A stretch of DNA of 64,000 nucleotides, from the NCBI RefSeq assembly GCF_001723285.1, contig NZ_LPWG01000010.1, positions 124,001-188,000 of the forward strand, in the 5' to 3' direction. The notes below the pieces were generated by a model that saw only the letters and a program-made list of their open reading frames with translations, did no database searches and was not told the DNA's origin. Both the position numbers and the translations under genes were made by a program. This stretch comes from Methyloceanibacter methanicus (GTDB lineage Bacteria; Pseudomonadota; Alphaproteobacteria; Rhizobiales; Methyloligellaceae). Below, one piece after another: positions 39,532 through 50,035 of this stretch. How positions within the stretch are numbered: position 1 is the first letter of the stretch; the number at the start of each line of letters is the position of its first letter.

Positions 39532-40927
39532 ATGTCCGACACGTTCAAGTCAACGGGCGCAGTGCGCGCCCACTCGTCCTCAAATCTGGCAAGAGGTCTG
39601 CGCGCCGCCCTCATGGGCATCGCGGCGCTGGTCGCGCTTCCGGCCGCTGCGAGCGCCAATTGCGAAGTGCCGGTCGAGCGTCTCGATCCGTTCGTGGAAG
39701 CCAACGGGCGTATGGCGCTCACCGATCGCGTCACGGGCGGGACCTACGCTGCGCTGAACCAAGTCGGCATCGATGTCGGCGGCGCTTACGTGGCCGAGCC
39801 GTTCTACAATTGGGGCGGCATCGACGAGGGCGGCGAATATCAGGGCGTCCTCGAGCTCTATGTGAACGCGGACATGAAGCGGCTCGGTCTTTGGGACGGG
39901 CTTTGCTTCCACGCCAACGGCTTCCAGATTCACGGCAACTCGATCACGGGCGCCAATATCGGCGCCCTGATGCCGGTCACCAGCTTCGAGGCGAACGACG
40001 CGACGCGCCTGTTCGAGATCTGGTTCGAGCAGTTCCTGTTCAACGACACGGTCTCGGTCAAGGTCGGTCAGCTCGCGGCGGACGAAGAGTTCTTCGCGGC
40101 CGACGGCGGCGGATACTTCATCAACGGCACGTGGGGATGGGCGCCGATCGCGGCTGAAAACAATCCCGGCGGTGGCCCCGCCTACCCGCTGGCTACGCCC
40201 GGCGTGCGCGTCGCCGTGACGCCGACGGAGCAGACAAGCCTGATGATCGGTATCTACAACGCAATCCGGCGCCGGATTGCGCGGCCGACGATCCACAAGA
40301 GTGTAATCCCGACGGCCTGGATTTCGGTCTCCGGGACCATTCGCTCCTGATGGCGGAAGGCGCCTACAGCTATACGCTTGGCGGCGGAGAACTCCCCGGT
40401 ACGATCAAGATCGGCGGTTGGAACCACTTCGGAGACTTCGAGCATCTCTATGTCGATGCTGGCGGGAACCCGATCGCGATTTCCGGCAATAACGGCAAGC
40501 CGCTCGACAACGATTATGCGCTCTATGTGATCCTGGACCAGCTCCTGTGGCATGCGCCGGGGACCGAAGAGGGGCAGGGCCTCGGCTTCTTCACCCGGTT
40601 TGCAGGTGCGCCGGACGATCGCAACTATGTCGATTTCTACTTCGACGTGGGCCTGACGCTTACGGGCATGATCCCCGGCCGTCCGGACGATGCGCTTGCG
40701 ATCGGCTACGCCTATACGAGCATTTCCGATCGGGCGCAGGCTTTCAACGTGTCCAACGGCGATCCTGCCGGCGAGGGCTACGAAGCTTGATCGAAATCGC
40801 CTACACCATGGAAGTCGTCGACGGTTGGACGCTCCAGCCTGACTTCCAGTACATCATGAACCCCGACGGCGGCGTCGAAGCCGACAACGCCACGGTTATC
40901 GGTGCGCGCAGCACGTTCGCGTTCTAG
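39532..40927 (+). CDS. OprB-like outer-membrane porin under B12 riboswitch control, two frameshifts
   Basis: After repair, 465 residues: signal peptide (RAALMGIAALVALPAAASAN) and an OprB-type beta-barrel (GIDVGGAYVAEPFYNWGGID, VKVGQLAADEEFFAADGGGY) ending in Phe (IGARSTFAF), the outer-membrane assembly signal. One base is missing near 40260 (restoring GIYNGNPAPDCAADDPQECN) and one near 40786 (restoring GEGYEALIEIAYTMEV). The total length is divisible by three only with both. The start at ATG 39532 follows GGAGGGAAG; the frame is open further upstream only through the riboswitch. Family members take up sugars; here the regulatory context suggests a metal or corrinoid-related solute. Confidence 0.88.
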
Positions 40928-40936
40928 ACTGGCCGC

Positions 40937-42508
40937 GTGGTCCACACAGGTTCAAACGTAAGTCAAAGTCAGTCGACCCAGACAGCACCGTCAGGCCAGG
41001 CAAAAGCCTGGCTTGGCGGTGTCCTCCTTTTCGGGGCGTGCCTGCCCCTGATGGCGGGAATGGTCACGCGGGGCGGCACGGCCGGCGAGACGGCCATGCC
41101 TGAGGTCCTCGCCCCGGCGACCGACTTCTCGAGGGCCGAGCCCGGCGAGGATCTGCCCGGGGGCGACGCCACGTCCCGCCGGGCGACCGACAACGTGAAC
41201 GCGTTTTCGCAGTCCTCCGGCAATATGGGGTTCCGCAAGGAACTCGACTTCAAGATCGGCAACAGCATTTTCCGGCGGCTCTGGGTCTCCGCGCCCGCGT
41301 CCACCGACGCATCGGACGGGCTTGGACCGCTGTTCAATGTGCGCGGCTGCCAGAACTGTCATCTGAAGGACGGACGCGGCCAGCCGCCGGCGGCAGCGCA
41401 GACGCCCGGCCCGGCGGGCGCGCTCCTGTTCCGCCTGTCGGTGCCGCCCAAGACCGACGCGGACAGGGCGCTGCTGGCTTCCGGCAAGGTGACGGTGCTG
41501 CCCGATCCCGTCTATGGCGGTCAATTGCAGGACATGTCGATCCAGGGGCACGAGCCCGAGGGCGCGGTCAAGATCACCTATGTAGAGAGCGACGTCTCAC
41601 TCGCGGACGGCGAAACGGTATCGCTGCGCGCTCCGAGCTACGAACTGACCGGGTTGAACTACGGTCCGATCAGCCCGGACGTCATGGTGGGACCGCGCAT
41701 CGCGCCGCCCATGATCGGGCTCGGCCTACTCGAGGCCGTGCCGGAAGAGCAGATTATGGCCTATGCCGACCCCGCCGATGAGGACGGCGACGGAATCTCC
41801 GGCAGGCCCAACCGGATCTGGTCGGCGCTTCACGACAAGGAAATGATCGGTCGGTTCGGCTGGAAGGCGAACGTGCCGACGATGGCCGAACAGAATGCAG
41901 CCGCCTTCTCGGGCGATATCGGCATTTCGACCACGCTGCATCCGAGCGGCGCAGGCGACTGCACCGAGAAGCAAACGAAATGCTTCAATGCGCCGTCCGG
42001 CAACTCGCCCAAATACCAGAACGTGGAGGTGGGCGATGAGCTGTTCGACCTCATGACGTTCTACACGCAGAATCTCGCGGTGCCGCGGCGCCGGACCCCG
42101 GACGCTCCGGAGATCCTGAATGGCAAGGCGCTCTTTTACGAGACCGGCTGCGCGGACTGTCATCGGCCCAAGCTCTTGACCGGCGAGGTGCCAAAGCAAC
42201 CGCACCTGTCCAACCAGCTCATCTGGCCGTACACGGACATGTTGCTGCACGACATGGGCGAGGGGCTCGCCGACAACCGCCCCGACGGCCTGGCCGGCGG
42301 GCAGGAATGGCGCACGCCGCCGCTTTGGGGGATCGGCCTGACCGAGACCGTGAACGGGCACACGCAGTTTCTCCACGACGGCCGCGCCCGCAACCTCACG
42401 GAAGCCATTCTCTGGCACGGCGGCGAAGCGCAAGAGGCGCGCGACACATTCGCCGCGCTGGACAAGGAGGACCGGGAGCGCCTACTGGCGTTTGTGAACT
42501 CGCTTTAG
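40937..42508 (+). CDS. Di-haem c-type cytochrome, DUF1111 (thiol oxidoreductase-like)
   Basis: 523 residues with a hydrophobic export signal (AKAWLGGVLLFGACLPLMAG). Two haem-binding sites are seen: CQNCH (about 138) and CADCH (about 405). The family is distantly related to di-haem peroxidases and typically lies next to imelysin genes. GTG start nine bases after the porin stop, so co-transcription is near certain. Likely periplasmic redox partner, perhaps changing the oxidation state of a metal; that function is inference. Confidence 0.9.
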   Translation: MVHTGSNVSQSQSTQTAPSGQAKAWLGGVLLFGACLPLMAGMVTRGGTAGETAMPEVLAPATDFSRAEPGEDLPGGDATSRRATDNVNAFSQSSGNMGFRKELDFKIGNSIFRRLWVSAPASTDASDGLGPLFNVRGCQNCHLKDGRGQPPAAAQTPGPAGALLFRLSVPPKTDADRALLASGKVTVLPDPVYGGQLQDMSIQGHEPEGAVKITYVESDVSLADGETVSLRAPSYELTGLNYGPISPDVMVGPRIAPPMIGLGLLEAVPEEQIMAYADPADEDGDGISGRPNRIWSALHDKEMIGRFGWKANVPTMAEQNAAAFSGDIGISTTLHPSGAGDCTEKQTKCFNAPSGNSPKYQNVEVGDELFDLMTFYTQNLAVPRRRTPDAPEILNGKALFYETGCADCHRPKLLTGEVPKQPHLSNQLIWPYTDMLLHDMGEGLADNRPDGLAGGQEWRTPPLWGIGLTETVNGHTQFLHDGRARNLTEAILWHGGEAQEARDTFAALDKEDRERLLAFVNSL

Positions 42509-42530
42509 GGCCTTCAACCCGGAACCCGCC

Positions 42531-43628
42531 ATGATCCATCGCCTCCGTTTCACGCTGTCGCTCGGTCTCGCGCTTCTTGCGCTCGGAAGCGCCGCGACGG
42601 CGGCGAGGGCCGATGCCGATCACGCCGCCATCGCGGAGGCCGCACTCACCAAAGTCATTCGGCCGGGCTACGAGGCCTTCGCGGGCGAAGCGAAGACGCT
42701 GGCGGCCAAGACCGGCGCGCTATGCGCCGAACCGTCCGAAGCGGCGCTGACGGAAGCGCGCGCGGCCTTTGTCGATGCGGTCAAGGGATGGAGCGCCGTC
42801 GAGATCTTTCAGTTTGGCCCCGTCAACCGCGAACATCGCTACGAGCGCCTGTTCTTCTGGCCGGACCGGAAGGGACTCGGTCAGCGCCAGGTGCGGCAAG
42901 CGCTGTCCAAGCAGGACGAAACCGTGACGAGTGTCAAAACGCTCGACGGGAAGAGCGTCGCGCTTCAGGGCTTGCCGGCACTCGAATATCTTCTCTACGG
43001 CACGGGCGCGGACGAACTCTCCGAGCCGGGCGGCGCGGCCCAATTCCGATGCGCCTTCGCTGCGGCGGTCGCCGGCAATATCGCCCAGCTCGCGCAGGAG
43101 CTTGTGGCGGCCTGGGGCCCCGGCGCGCCCTTCACCAAGAGCTTTCTTCAGCCGGACCCGGACGGGGCTCTCTACCGCGCCCATCAAGACGTGACGCTCG
43201 AGCTCTTCAAGGCTTTCAGTGGTGGCATCGAGCGGGTCCGCGATCAGAAGCTCGGCCGCGTGCTCGGAGAGTCCGCCGAGCGCGCCCGTCCGCGGCTGGC
43301 CGCGTTTTGGCGCAGTGGCCAGACCTTCCAGAACATGGCCGGCAATCTTCAATCCGTGCGCAAGCTCTTTGTGGACGCCGGCTTCGCGGAAATCGTTGCG
43401 GACCAGTCCCCGGGGGTCGAGGACTCCATTCTTTTCGACCTCGACCGCAGCGCCCGCATTCTGTCCGGCGAAGAGGAGCCGATCGCCGAGGCGGTCGCGA
43501 ACTCCGAGCAGCGCGACAAGCTCATGGCGCTGCGCGTTGCGCTGAAGAGCGCCAACGGCACCGCGTCGGGCATGATCGCAGAGGGCGCGGGGCTCAGTTT
43601 CGGTTTCAATGCAGGCGATGGAGATTAG
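42531..43628 (+). CDS. Imelysin (M75)-family periplasmic protein 2
   Basis: 365 residues with a signal peptide (LSLGLALLALGSAATAARA-DA). Conserved imelysin features are FQFGPVNREHRYERLFFWPD and LPALEYLLYG. The GxHxxE motif is altered to GLPALE (about 148), so the His is missing, unlike imelysin 1. Such His-less members are a known pattern in the second imelysin of DUF1111 operons and speak against protease activity. It lies 22 bases after the di-haem gene and three before the next. Confidence 0.9.
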   Translation: MIHRLRFTLSLGLALLALGSAATAARADADHAAIAEAALTKVIRPGYEAFAGEAKTLAAKTGALCAEPSEAALTEARAAFVDAVKGWSAVEIFQFGPVNREHRYERLFFWPDRKGLGQRQVRQALSKQDETVTSVKTLDGKSVALQGLPALEYLLYGTGADELSEPGGAAQFRCAFAAAVAGNIAQLAQELVAAWGPGAPFTKSFLQPDPDGALYRAHQDVTLELFKAFSGGIERVRDQKLGRVLGESAERARPRLAAFWRSGQTFQNMAGNLQSVRKLFVDAGFAEIVADQSPGVEDSILFDLDRSARILSGEEEPIAEAVANSEQRDKLMALRVALKSANGTASGMIAEGAGLSFGFNAGDGD

Positions 43629-43630
43629 CG

Positions 43631-44728
43631 ATGCAGCTTGACAGGCGCACCGTGCTGAAGGGGCTCGGCGGATCGGCCTTTGCGCTGACGGTCCCGGCGC
43701 ATATCGCGGCCGCGCCGTTGCCGGAGCGCTTCGCCGCCGCGCGCAAAGACGACTTCGGCAACTACTCGGCGGCGCTGTTCGATCTCGAACGCGGCGATAT
43801 CCGCGAGGTCCTTCTGCCGGCACGCGGCCATGACGTCGCCTTGCGTCCGGGCGGGTCCGAATGGGTGGCCTTCGCGCGCCGTCCCGGCCGTTTCGGCGTG
43901 GCCGTGCCGATGGACGCGCGAGAGCCGGTCTGGTTCTCCGCGCAAGCTGGGCGGCACTTTTACGGTCATGGCGTCTTCTCCACCGACGGGCGGGTGCTCT
44001 ACACCACCGAGAACGACTATGAAGGCGGACGCGGCGTCATCGGCGTGCGCGATGCAGACGCGGGCTATCGTCAGATTGGCGAGCTTCCGAGCCATGGCAT
44101 CGGCCCGCACGATCTCGCGCTTCTGTCCGATGGGCGCACGATGGTCATCGCCAATGGCGGCATTCGCACCCATCCAGATCGCAGGCGCGAGGAACTGAAC
44201 CTCGCGGACATGGAGCCGTCCCTCACCTACGTGGATATCCGGACCGGCGACCTTTTGGAGGCGCACGGGCTCTCGAACGATCTGCGCCGTCTGTCGATCC
44301 GGCATCTGGCCGTCGCCGCGCGGGACACGGTCGTGTTCGGATGTCAGTACCGGGGCCCCGGAGACGACCTTCCGCCGTTGATCGGGTTCCATCGGCGTGG
44401 GGAAAACCCGAGCCTCGTACCCGCGCCCGACGAAACGCAAACGACCCTCAAGAACTACATCGGGTCCGTGACGGCCGATTCCGATGGCTCCGTCGTGGGC
44501 GCCTCGGCGCCCCGGGGCGGGGTGGTCACCTATTGGGACGTGTCGGCGCGCCGGTTTCTCGGCGCCTGCGACGCGCGCGACGGCTGCGGACTCGCGCCAA
44601 CCCATCAGGGTGCGACATTCTTGCTCACCAGTGGCGAGGGCTGGCTCGCATCCGGCGGTGCAGGAGGCCTCGGACCGCGCCAGGCCACGCGTTATCACTG
44701 GGACAATCACGCGATTCTGGTGCGCTAG
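43631..44728 (+). CDS. DUF1513 Tat-exported beta-propeller-like protein
   Basis: 365 residues with a twin-arginine signal (DRRTVLKGLGGSAFALTVPA), implying export of a folded, possibly metal-bound protein. The body has propeller-like repeats (GHGVFSTDGRVLYTTENDYE; GIGPHDLALLSDGRTMVIAN). It is the usual last gene of imelysin/DUF1111 clusters; no biochemical role is established. Start two bases after the imelysin 2 stop. A GTCCGG / CCGGAC inverted repeat (44737-44757) lies just after the stop but lacks a T-run. Confidence 0.9.
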   Translation: MQLDRRTVLKGLGGSAFALTVPAHIAAAPLPERFAAARKDDFGNYSAALFDLERGDIREVLLPARGHDVALRPGGSEWVAFARRPGRFGVAVPMDAREPVWFSAQAGRHFYGHGVFSTDGRVLYTTENDYEGGRGVIGVRDADAGYRQIGELPSHGIGPHDLALLSDGRTMVIANGGIRTHPDRRREELNLADMEPSLTYVDIRTGDLLEAHGLSNDLRRLSIRHLAVAARDTVVFGCQYRGPGDDLPPLIGFHRRGENPSLVPAPDETQTTLKNYIGSVTADSDGSVVGASAPRGGVVTYWDVSARRFLGACDARDGCGLAPTHQGATFLLTSGEGWLASGGAGGLGPRQATRYHWDNHAILVR

Positions 44729-44993
44729 GCGGGTAAGTCCGGCTGATACAACCGGACGCGACACCATTGGGACGGCGCCCGGCGCAACGTTCCAATTCTC
44801 ACCGCATTTGTCGGGCTAAGTCGTGCGGCTCGTCCGGGGGATCAATGCAGCGCTACTCTTCTGACAACACGCGGCGGCGTCGCGCGCACTTGTGCCTGTT
44901 TCACGGCCGCTTGTGCCCGCTCCGATGCGGCCTCGCGGGGTCGAACTCGAGGGCGCGGTGCCCCCAGAGCCACCCGACACGGATATTGGGGAC

Positions 44994-47231
44994 GTGCATT
45001 TGAAGATCGAGCGGCGGGGTCCTCGCCGCCTGTGCCGTGGCGCTCCTGGGCGCGAATATTTTCGCACCGTCGTCCTGGGTCGAAGCACGCACCGCCGCCT
45101 GGCTCAAGGCGCAGACCGGGCGCGATCTGACGGTCAAGGGCGCCACGCGACTTTCCTTCCGGCCGTCCCCTCATATCGAAATCACCGATGCCGTCGTCAC
45201 CGAGCCCAACACCGGCGAAGGTGCGGCGGCTCTTTCGATTCCGAAACTCGAAATCGACATCGGGCTCTTCGGCCTCCTGACCGGCGGCGCCACGATTGAT
45301 CGCATCGTGCTGGAGCAGCCGGTACTTGCCCTGCACGCAGACGATGCGCCGCAAGCCGCGCTGTCCGGCGAAGAGAGTGGGATGCCATCGGCGTCCGCTG
45401 CGCCCCCGGCGCCGGTCTCCCAGGCGTCCGATTCCGCCGCGCCACGGGCACTGGCCATCCGGGACTTCCAGATCGCGGACGGCACGGTCCTTATTCACAG
45501 CACGCGCCGCGCCATACCAAGACGGTTCGATCGCATCAATGCCGCACTCACCCTGCCTGAGGCCTCGGCGCCTCTGACGGGGCGCGCCAGTTCAACTGGC
45601 GCAACAAAGCCGTTGGCTTCGATTTCGAACTGGCCTCGCCGGCGGACCTGACCGAGCAGCGTCCGGCACGGCTCGAGTTCGCCGTCGAAGCCGACACGGT
45701 CGATCTACAGTTCTCCGGCGACGTGGTCACGGCGCCGTCCGTGACCGGCCAGGGCACGCTGTCGGCGAAGACGCGCTCCGTGCGTCAGCTCTTTGCCTGG
45801 CTCAAGGGCGTATCCGGGGCTGTCCCGGTCGCCGGCCCAGGCGAACTCACCGGCACCGCCGCCTGGACGGGTGACGGGATCGCGCTCAGCGACGTGCGCT
45901 TCGTGCAGGAAAATGCGCGCGGCAAGGGCGAGGCACGGATTTCCCTGACGGGCCCGAGGCCACGCATCGAGGGCGACTTCGTCGTCGACGACCTCAATCT
46001 CGGTCCGATGCTGGCGCTGGCAGGTGGCGGATCGCACATGGGCCTTGAAGACCCGGTGCCCATCCCGCTCGTGTCCCGGACGCAGCCGGGCGGTACGACG
46101 GATTGGTTCTCCACGCCGACCGGCCCGTCCGCCCAGATCGAGCAGGCCGTGGTCCCGCCACCCGGACCGCTTGCTGGGGCGGCGCCGCGCCTCCTGACGC
46201 CGGGGCCGGGCGTCTCGCAGCCGAGCCTCACAATTTCCATGCCGCAGACCGCCATCGATCACGTGCTGGAGACGGATCCCGCAGGCGGGCCCGCCGCACC
46301 TCTGTTCGATGCCGATATCGATTTGGACATCCGCAAGGCCCAGCTCGGCGGGGTGCGTATGGGGCCGAGCGCGGTCAGCCTCGACTTCGTGGACGGGGCT
46401 CTCAAGGCCACGCTCTGGCACCTGGCGCTTTATCGTGGCGACGGGCGCGGGATCTTGACCGCCAATCTCGCCGATCCGGTTCCGAGCTTCACCGGCGATC
46501 TTCGCCTGCAAGGCGTCGATACGGCCGCGCTGTTGAACGATGCGGTGGGAACGGACAGGCTGGAAGGCCGGGCCCGGCTCACCCTCAACATCTCGGGCGA
46601 GGGCCGGACCGCGCAGGCCATCGCCTTGTCGCTCAGGGGCAACGGTGCGTTCGCCGTGGACGAAGGCACCATCGACGGGATCGCGCCGCCGACGCTGATT
46701 CATGGGCTGGAGTCCGGTACGTTCGACCTCCGCCGGGACCTCGCGGCGAAGACGGAGTTCAGCCTGCTTGCGGGCAGTTTCGATATCAATCACGGCCTCG
46801 CCAAGACCAGCAATCTAAGGCTCAGAAGCCCGTCGGTGAGTTTCGACGCGGATGGCGTTGTGAACCTGCCGCGCGAGACGCTCGACATCCTGATAAACCC
46901 GGGCCCGGTCGCCAAAGAGCAGGGTGGCGGCGTCGCCGCCGTGTCCGAGCACCTCGCGCCGCTTCGGATCGACGGGCCGCTGACGAGCCCGCGGATCGGG
47001 CCGGCCGACAGCCCGCTGGTGGCGGAGAGCGAGGAATCGGTGCCGCTTCTCAACATGCCCGGCCTGGTGCTCCAGGAAAGAGGCGGCGCCAAGCGTGGGC
47101 GCCAGCTCACGGACGGCGGTGCGACGGGCGGACAGAATCCGCCACAGCCGAGCGCGCTCGCCCCGTCCTTCTCCGCCGCGCCCACGGACGCTGACGGCTC
47201 ACCGCCGCTGCGTATGGAATCCCTGCGCTAG
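44994..47231 (+). CDS. AsmA-family protein, frameshifted
   Basis: After repair about 745 residues. AsmA-like proteins span the periplasm and are thought to move phospholipid or affect outer-membrane assembly. The N-terminus reads VLAACAVALLGANIFAPSSW then a long AsmA domain; the C-terminal part (ARLTLNISGEGRTAQAIALS, RGNGAFAVDEGTIDGIAPPT) is typical. Near 45586 one G is missing (restoring TGRGQFNWRNKAVGF). Near 45016-45019 an extra G probably separates the GTG start (44994, after GGGGAC) from the main frame. The N-terminal repair is the weaker of the two. The gap 44729-44993 shows no other gene. Confidence 0.83.
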
Positions 47232-47274
47232 GCCCGCGCGCCGGACCTAGGGCATTCCGGGCATTCCGGCGCTG

Positions 47275-47880
47275 TTACTTCTTCTTCGAGACGAGGGCCA
47301 TGCGCTTCTCGTCCAGGGCCTCCAGGCCAAGGGGCAAGCCTTCGAGCTCGGCGACCGTCTGGATCGCCCGGCCGTTCAGCGCGTAGACGACGATCGTTGC
47401 TTGTTTCGACTTCGAGAGCTCCTGCAGCATGTCGTCGGGCACCAGGAACAGCGCCTTGCAGCCCATCGGCAGGCAGGTCTGGAACGGCATCCGATAGGTC
47501 GTGCCCGTATCCGTCGAAAACTCCACGCCACGTTGAAGCGCGACGCCGGTCGGCCCGTCCACGCGCAGGACGAACCGTCCCTGGGGGCCGTAGGTCAGGA
47601 TGACGCGGAAGATCAGCTTCTGCGTCTCCTTTTCGATCAGGGGCAGGACGAGCGAGCAACGCTCCTCCGCGGTTCCCGGGTCGCCTTCCTTGCCGCACAG
47701 CATGGTCCAGTGGCCGTAGCCCCCGGCGACCCGCGCCACTGGCTTCGCAGGCGTGGCGGAAGCCTGCGGGGCGGGTTTGGTCTTCTGCGCGGCGGACGAC
47801 TGGGCCTGCGCCGTGCCGGCCCCCGCGCTAAAGAGCAGGGCAACCGCGAAGATCGCCAATACCATCGGATGCCGTCGCAT
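47275..47880 (-). CDS. Invasion-associated locus B (IalB)-like secreted protein
   Basis: 201 residues with a signal peptide (PMVLAIFAVALLFSAGAGTAQA) and an Ala/Pro/Lys-rich linker, then the IalB domain (GHWTMLCG, ERCSLVLPLIEK, LPMGCKALFLVPDDML). In Bartonella IalB aids erythrocyte invasion, but homologues are widespread in free-living alphaproteobacteria and function is unknown. ATG 47880 is preceded by AGAAGGGAC. Convergent with asmA. Confidence 0.88.
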   Translation of the reverse strand: MRRHPMVLAIFAVALLFSAGAGTAQAQSSAAQKTKPAPQASATPAKPVARVAGGYGHWTMLCGKEGDPGTAEERCSLVLPLIEKETQKLIFRVILTYGPQGRFVLRVDGPTGVALQRGVEFSTDTGTTYRMPFQTCLPMGCKALFLVPDDMLQELSKSKQATIVVYALNGRAIQTVAELEGLPLGLEALDEKRMALVSKKK

Positions 47881-48025
47881 CAACACGTCCCTTCTCGCGA
47901 TGTGGGTGCCCCAACGGGCGCGGCCTCTTCGGGGCCCGGGGACATAAGCGTCAAACGGGCCTCCTTGCAACGTCGTTGCCCGGTCCGGTTCGCAGCCACT
48001 TGCCTCGGGGCTTTGCAGCCTATAG

Positions 48026-49420
48026 ATGCGACCGATGACACAAGCGCCAGCGGATGAAGAACGGCCGAACCAGCCGGAAAGGTCTCCCAGGATCGGCCTC
48101 GTGAGCCTCGGATGTCCGAAGGCGCTCGTCGATTCGGAAAGAATTGTGACCCGGCTGCGCGCGGAAGGCTACGAGCTTTCGCCGAGCTACGAAGGGGCGG
48201 ACGCCGTCGTCGTCAACACGTGCGGCTTTCTCAACAGCGCCAAGGAAGAGTCTCTCCAGGCCATCGGCGAGGCGCTGGCCGAGAACGGCCGCGTGATCGT
48301 CACCGGTTGTCTCGGCGTCGAGGCAGATCGAATCCGCGATCAGTATCCGGACGTTCTCGCGATCACCGGACCGCAAGCCTATGACGCGGTCGTCGAGGCC
48401 GTCCATGAGGCGGTGCCGCGGGCGCACGATCCGTTCATGGACCTCGTGCCGCCGCAGGGCGTCCGCTTCACGCCGCGTCACTACGCCTATCTGAAGATCT
48501 CGGAGGGCTGCAATCACGCCTGCAGCTTCTGCATCATTCCGCATTTGCGCGGCCCGCTGAAAAGTCGGCCGCTCAGCGATGTCATGCGCGAGGCCGAGCG
48601 GCTCGTGGCCGCCGGCGTGCAAGAACTCCTGGTGATCTCCCAGGACACGAGCGCGTACGGCCTGGATCTCGGCTACGCGCCGTCGGCGTGGGGTGGGCGC
48701 ACTTGCGAAACGCGCTTCACCGATCTCGCCGAGGCGCTCGGCTCGCTCGGCGTCTGGGTGCGCCTGCATTATGTCTATCCCTATCCGCATGTGGACGGGG
48801 TGCTGCCTCTGATGGCGGACGGGCGTGTCCTGCCCTATCTCGACATTCCCTTTCAGCATGCCAGCCCGCGCGTTCTGAAGGCGATGCGCCGGCCCGCACA
48901 CCAGGAAAAGACGTTGCAGCGCCTTGCGGATTGGCGCGCGTCGTGTCCGGAGCTTGCGGTCCGGTCCACCTTCATCGTCGGCTTTCCCGGCGAGAGCGAC
49001 GAGGACTTCGAGGCGCTGCTCGAGTGGCTCAGCGCGGCGCGGCTGGCCCGTGTCGGGTGCTTCAAATACGAGGACGTCGACGGCGCACCGGCCAATGCGT
49101 TGCCCGATCAAGTGCCTGCGGCGGTCAAGGAGGAGCGCTATGCCCGTCTCATGGCGCATCAGCAAGCCATCAGCGCCGAAATCCTCGAGGGTCGTGTCGG
49201 CGAGACGCTGGAGGTCATCGTGGACGATGTCGACGCGGAGGGCGCCATCGCGCGCTCGCACTGGGACGCGCCGGAGATCGACGGGAATGTCTTCATCGAC
49301 GAGGCGGCGGGACTTCAGCCGGGCGACAGGGTGATGGTGACGGTGACGGACGCGAGCGAATACGATCTATGGGCGCGCCCCGTGCGGCGCCCGGCCTGCG
49401 CGGACGAGTCCGCCGCCTAA
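48026..49420 (+). CDS. rimO: Ribosomal protein S12 methylthiotransferase RimO
   Basis: Radical-SAM enzyme that adds a methylthio group to Asp89 of ribosomal protein S12. The 464-residue protein shows [43 protein letters not shown], the radical-SAM motif [20 protein letters not shown] and a C-terminal TRAM domain ([20 protein letters not shown]). The ATG at 48035 is a possible alternative start. Convergent with the TadE-like genes. Confidence 0.96.
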   Translation: MRPMTQAPADEERPNQPERSPRIGLVSLGCPKALVDSERIVTRLRAEGYELSPSYEGADAVVVNTCGFLNSAKEESLQAIGEALAENGRVIVTGCLGVEADRIRDQYPDVLAITGPQAYDAVVEAVHEAVPRAHDPFMDLVPPQGVRFTPRHYAYLKISEGCNHACSFCIIPHLRGPLKSRPLSDVMREAERLVAAGVQELLVISQDTSAYGLDLGYAPSAWGGRTCETRFTDLAEALGSLGVWVRLHYVYPYPHVDGVLPLMADGRVLPYLDIPFQHASPRVLKAMRRPAHQEKTLQRLADWRASCPELAVRSTFIVGFPGESDEDFEALLEWLSAARLARVGCFKYEDVDGAPANALPDQVPAAVKEERYARLMAHQQAISAEILEGRVGETLEVIVDDVDAEGAIARSHWDAPEIDGNVFIDEAAGLQPGDRVMVTVTDASEYDLWARPVRRPACADESAA

Positions 49421-49433
49421 CAGGATCGGACGC

Positions 49434-50030
49434 CTAACAGGAATTGTCGTCCTTCTTCACGGTCAGGCTGCGCCTTGGGCGCGCGTAGAACGTCTGGCCC
49501 ATGGTGAACGAGCCCGGGCTGAAGAACGTGCTGAGTCCGACCAGCGGCTTGAAGGCGTAGGTCACCTCGGCGACGATCACGCTGCTCTTGGGATCGGTCA
49601 GGCCCGTTGGCACGTTGAACGTCGAGCCCTTGGTCCGGGCAGAGCCCGTGTTGGCGCAGCTCCACTCGACCTTCCCGACATTGTTGTCGTTGGCAACGAC
49701 ACTGGTGAGCACGATCTTGAGCGGCGCCGTGGCGTAGGGGGTCATGATGCTCGTGGACGCGGCCTGAATGTCTCGGACGTCGTCCCTGGTAACGGACTTG
49801 ACCTGCGCGGTGAGGTCCGCGGCGGTCGTCGCAACCTGAAGGGTCCGGCGATAGATCGTCAGCGCGTTGTTGACCTCGACCGCGCCGAGATAAAGACCGA
49901 TCAGCACGGGCAGGATGAGCGCGAATTCGAGTGCGAGGCGCCCCGGCGATCGCGGCCGAGCCGGCCTGTCACACGCGTCAAGCGCTGCCGCATACGCGCG
50001 CTCATGGATCGACAGACTCCCACCGTGCAA
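49434..50030 (-). CDS. TadE-like minor pseudopilin (first)
   Basis: 198 residues. One N-terminal hydrophobic helix behind a Glu-containing motif (LALEFALILPVLIGLYLGAV) as in TadE/TadF pseudopilins, then a periplasmic domain with Cys residues near the end (EWSCANTG; DDNSC). Pseudopilins of this kind are processed by the CpaA peptidase and help prime the Flp pilus. The start is uncertain: TTG at 50030 follows the stop of the next gene closely, and there is no in-frame ATG. Confidence 0.8.
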   Translation of the reverse strand: MHGGSLSIHERAYAAALDACDRPARPRSPGRLALEFALILPVLIGLYLGAVEVNNALTIYRRTLQVATTAADLTAQVKSVTRDDVRDIQAASTSIMTPYATAPLKIVLTSVVANDNNVGKVEWSCANTGSARTKGSTFNVPTGLTDPKSSVIVAEVTYAFKPLVGLSTFFSPGSFTMGQTFYARPRRSLTVKKDDNSC

Positions 50031-50035
50031 GTCTC

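Noticed and set aside
44767-45003. Short frame between the DUF1513 gene and asmA
   Set aside because: Cys/Arg/His-rich translation without ribosome site; likely non-coding.
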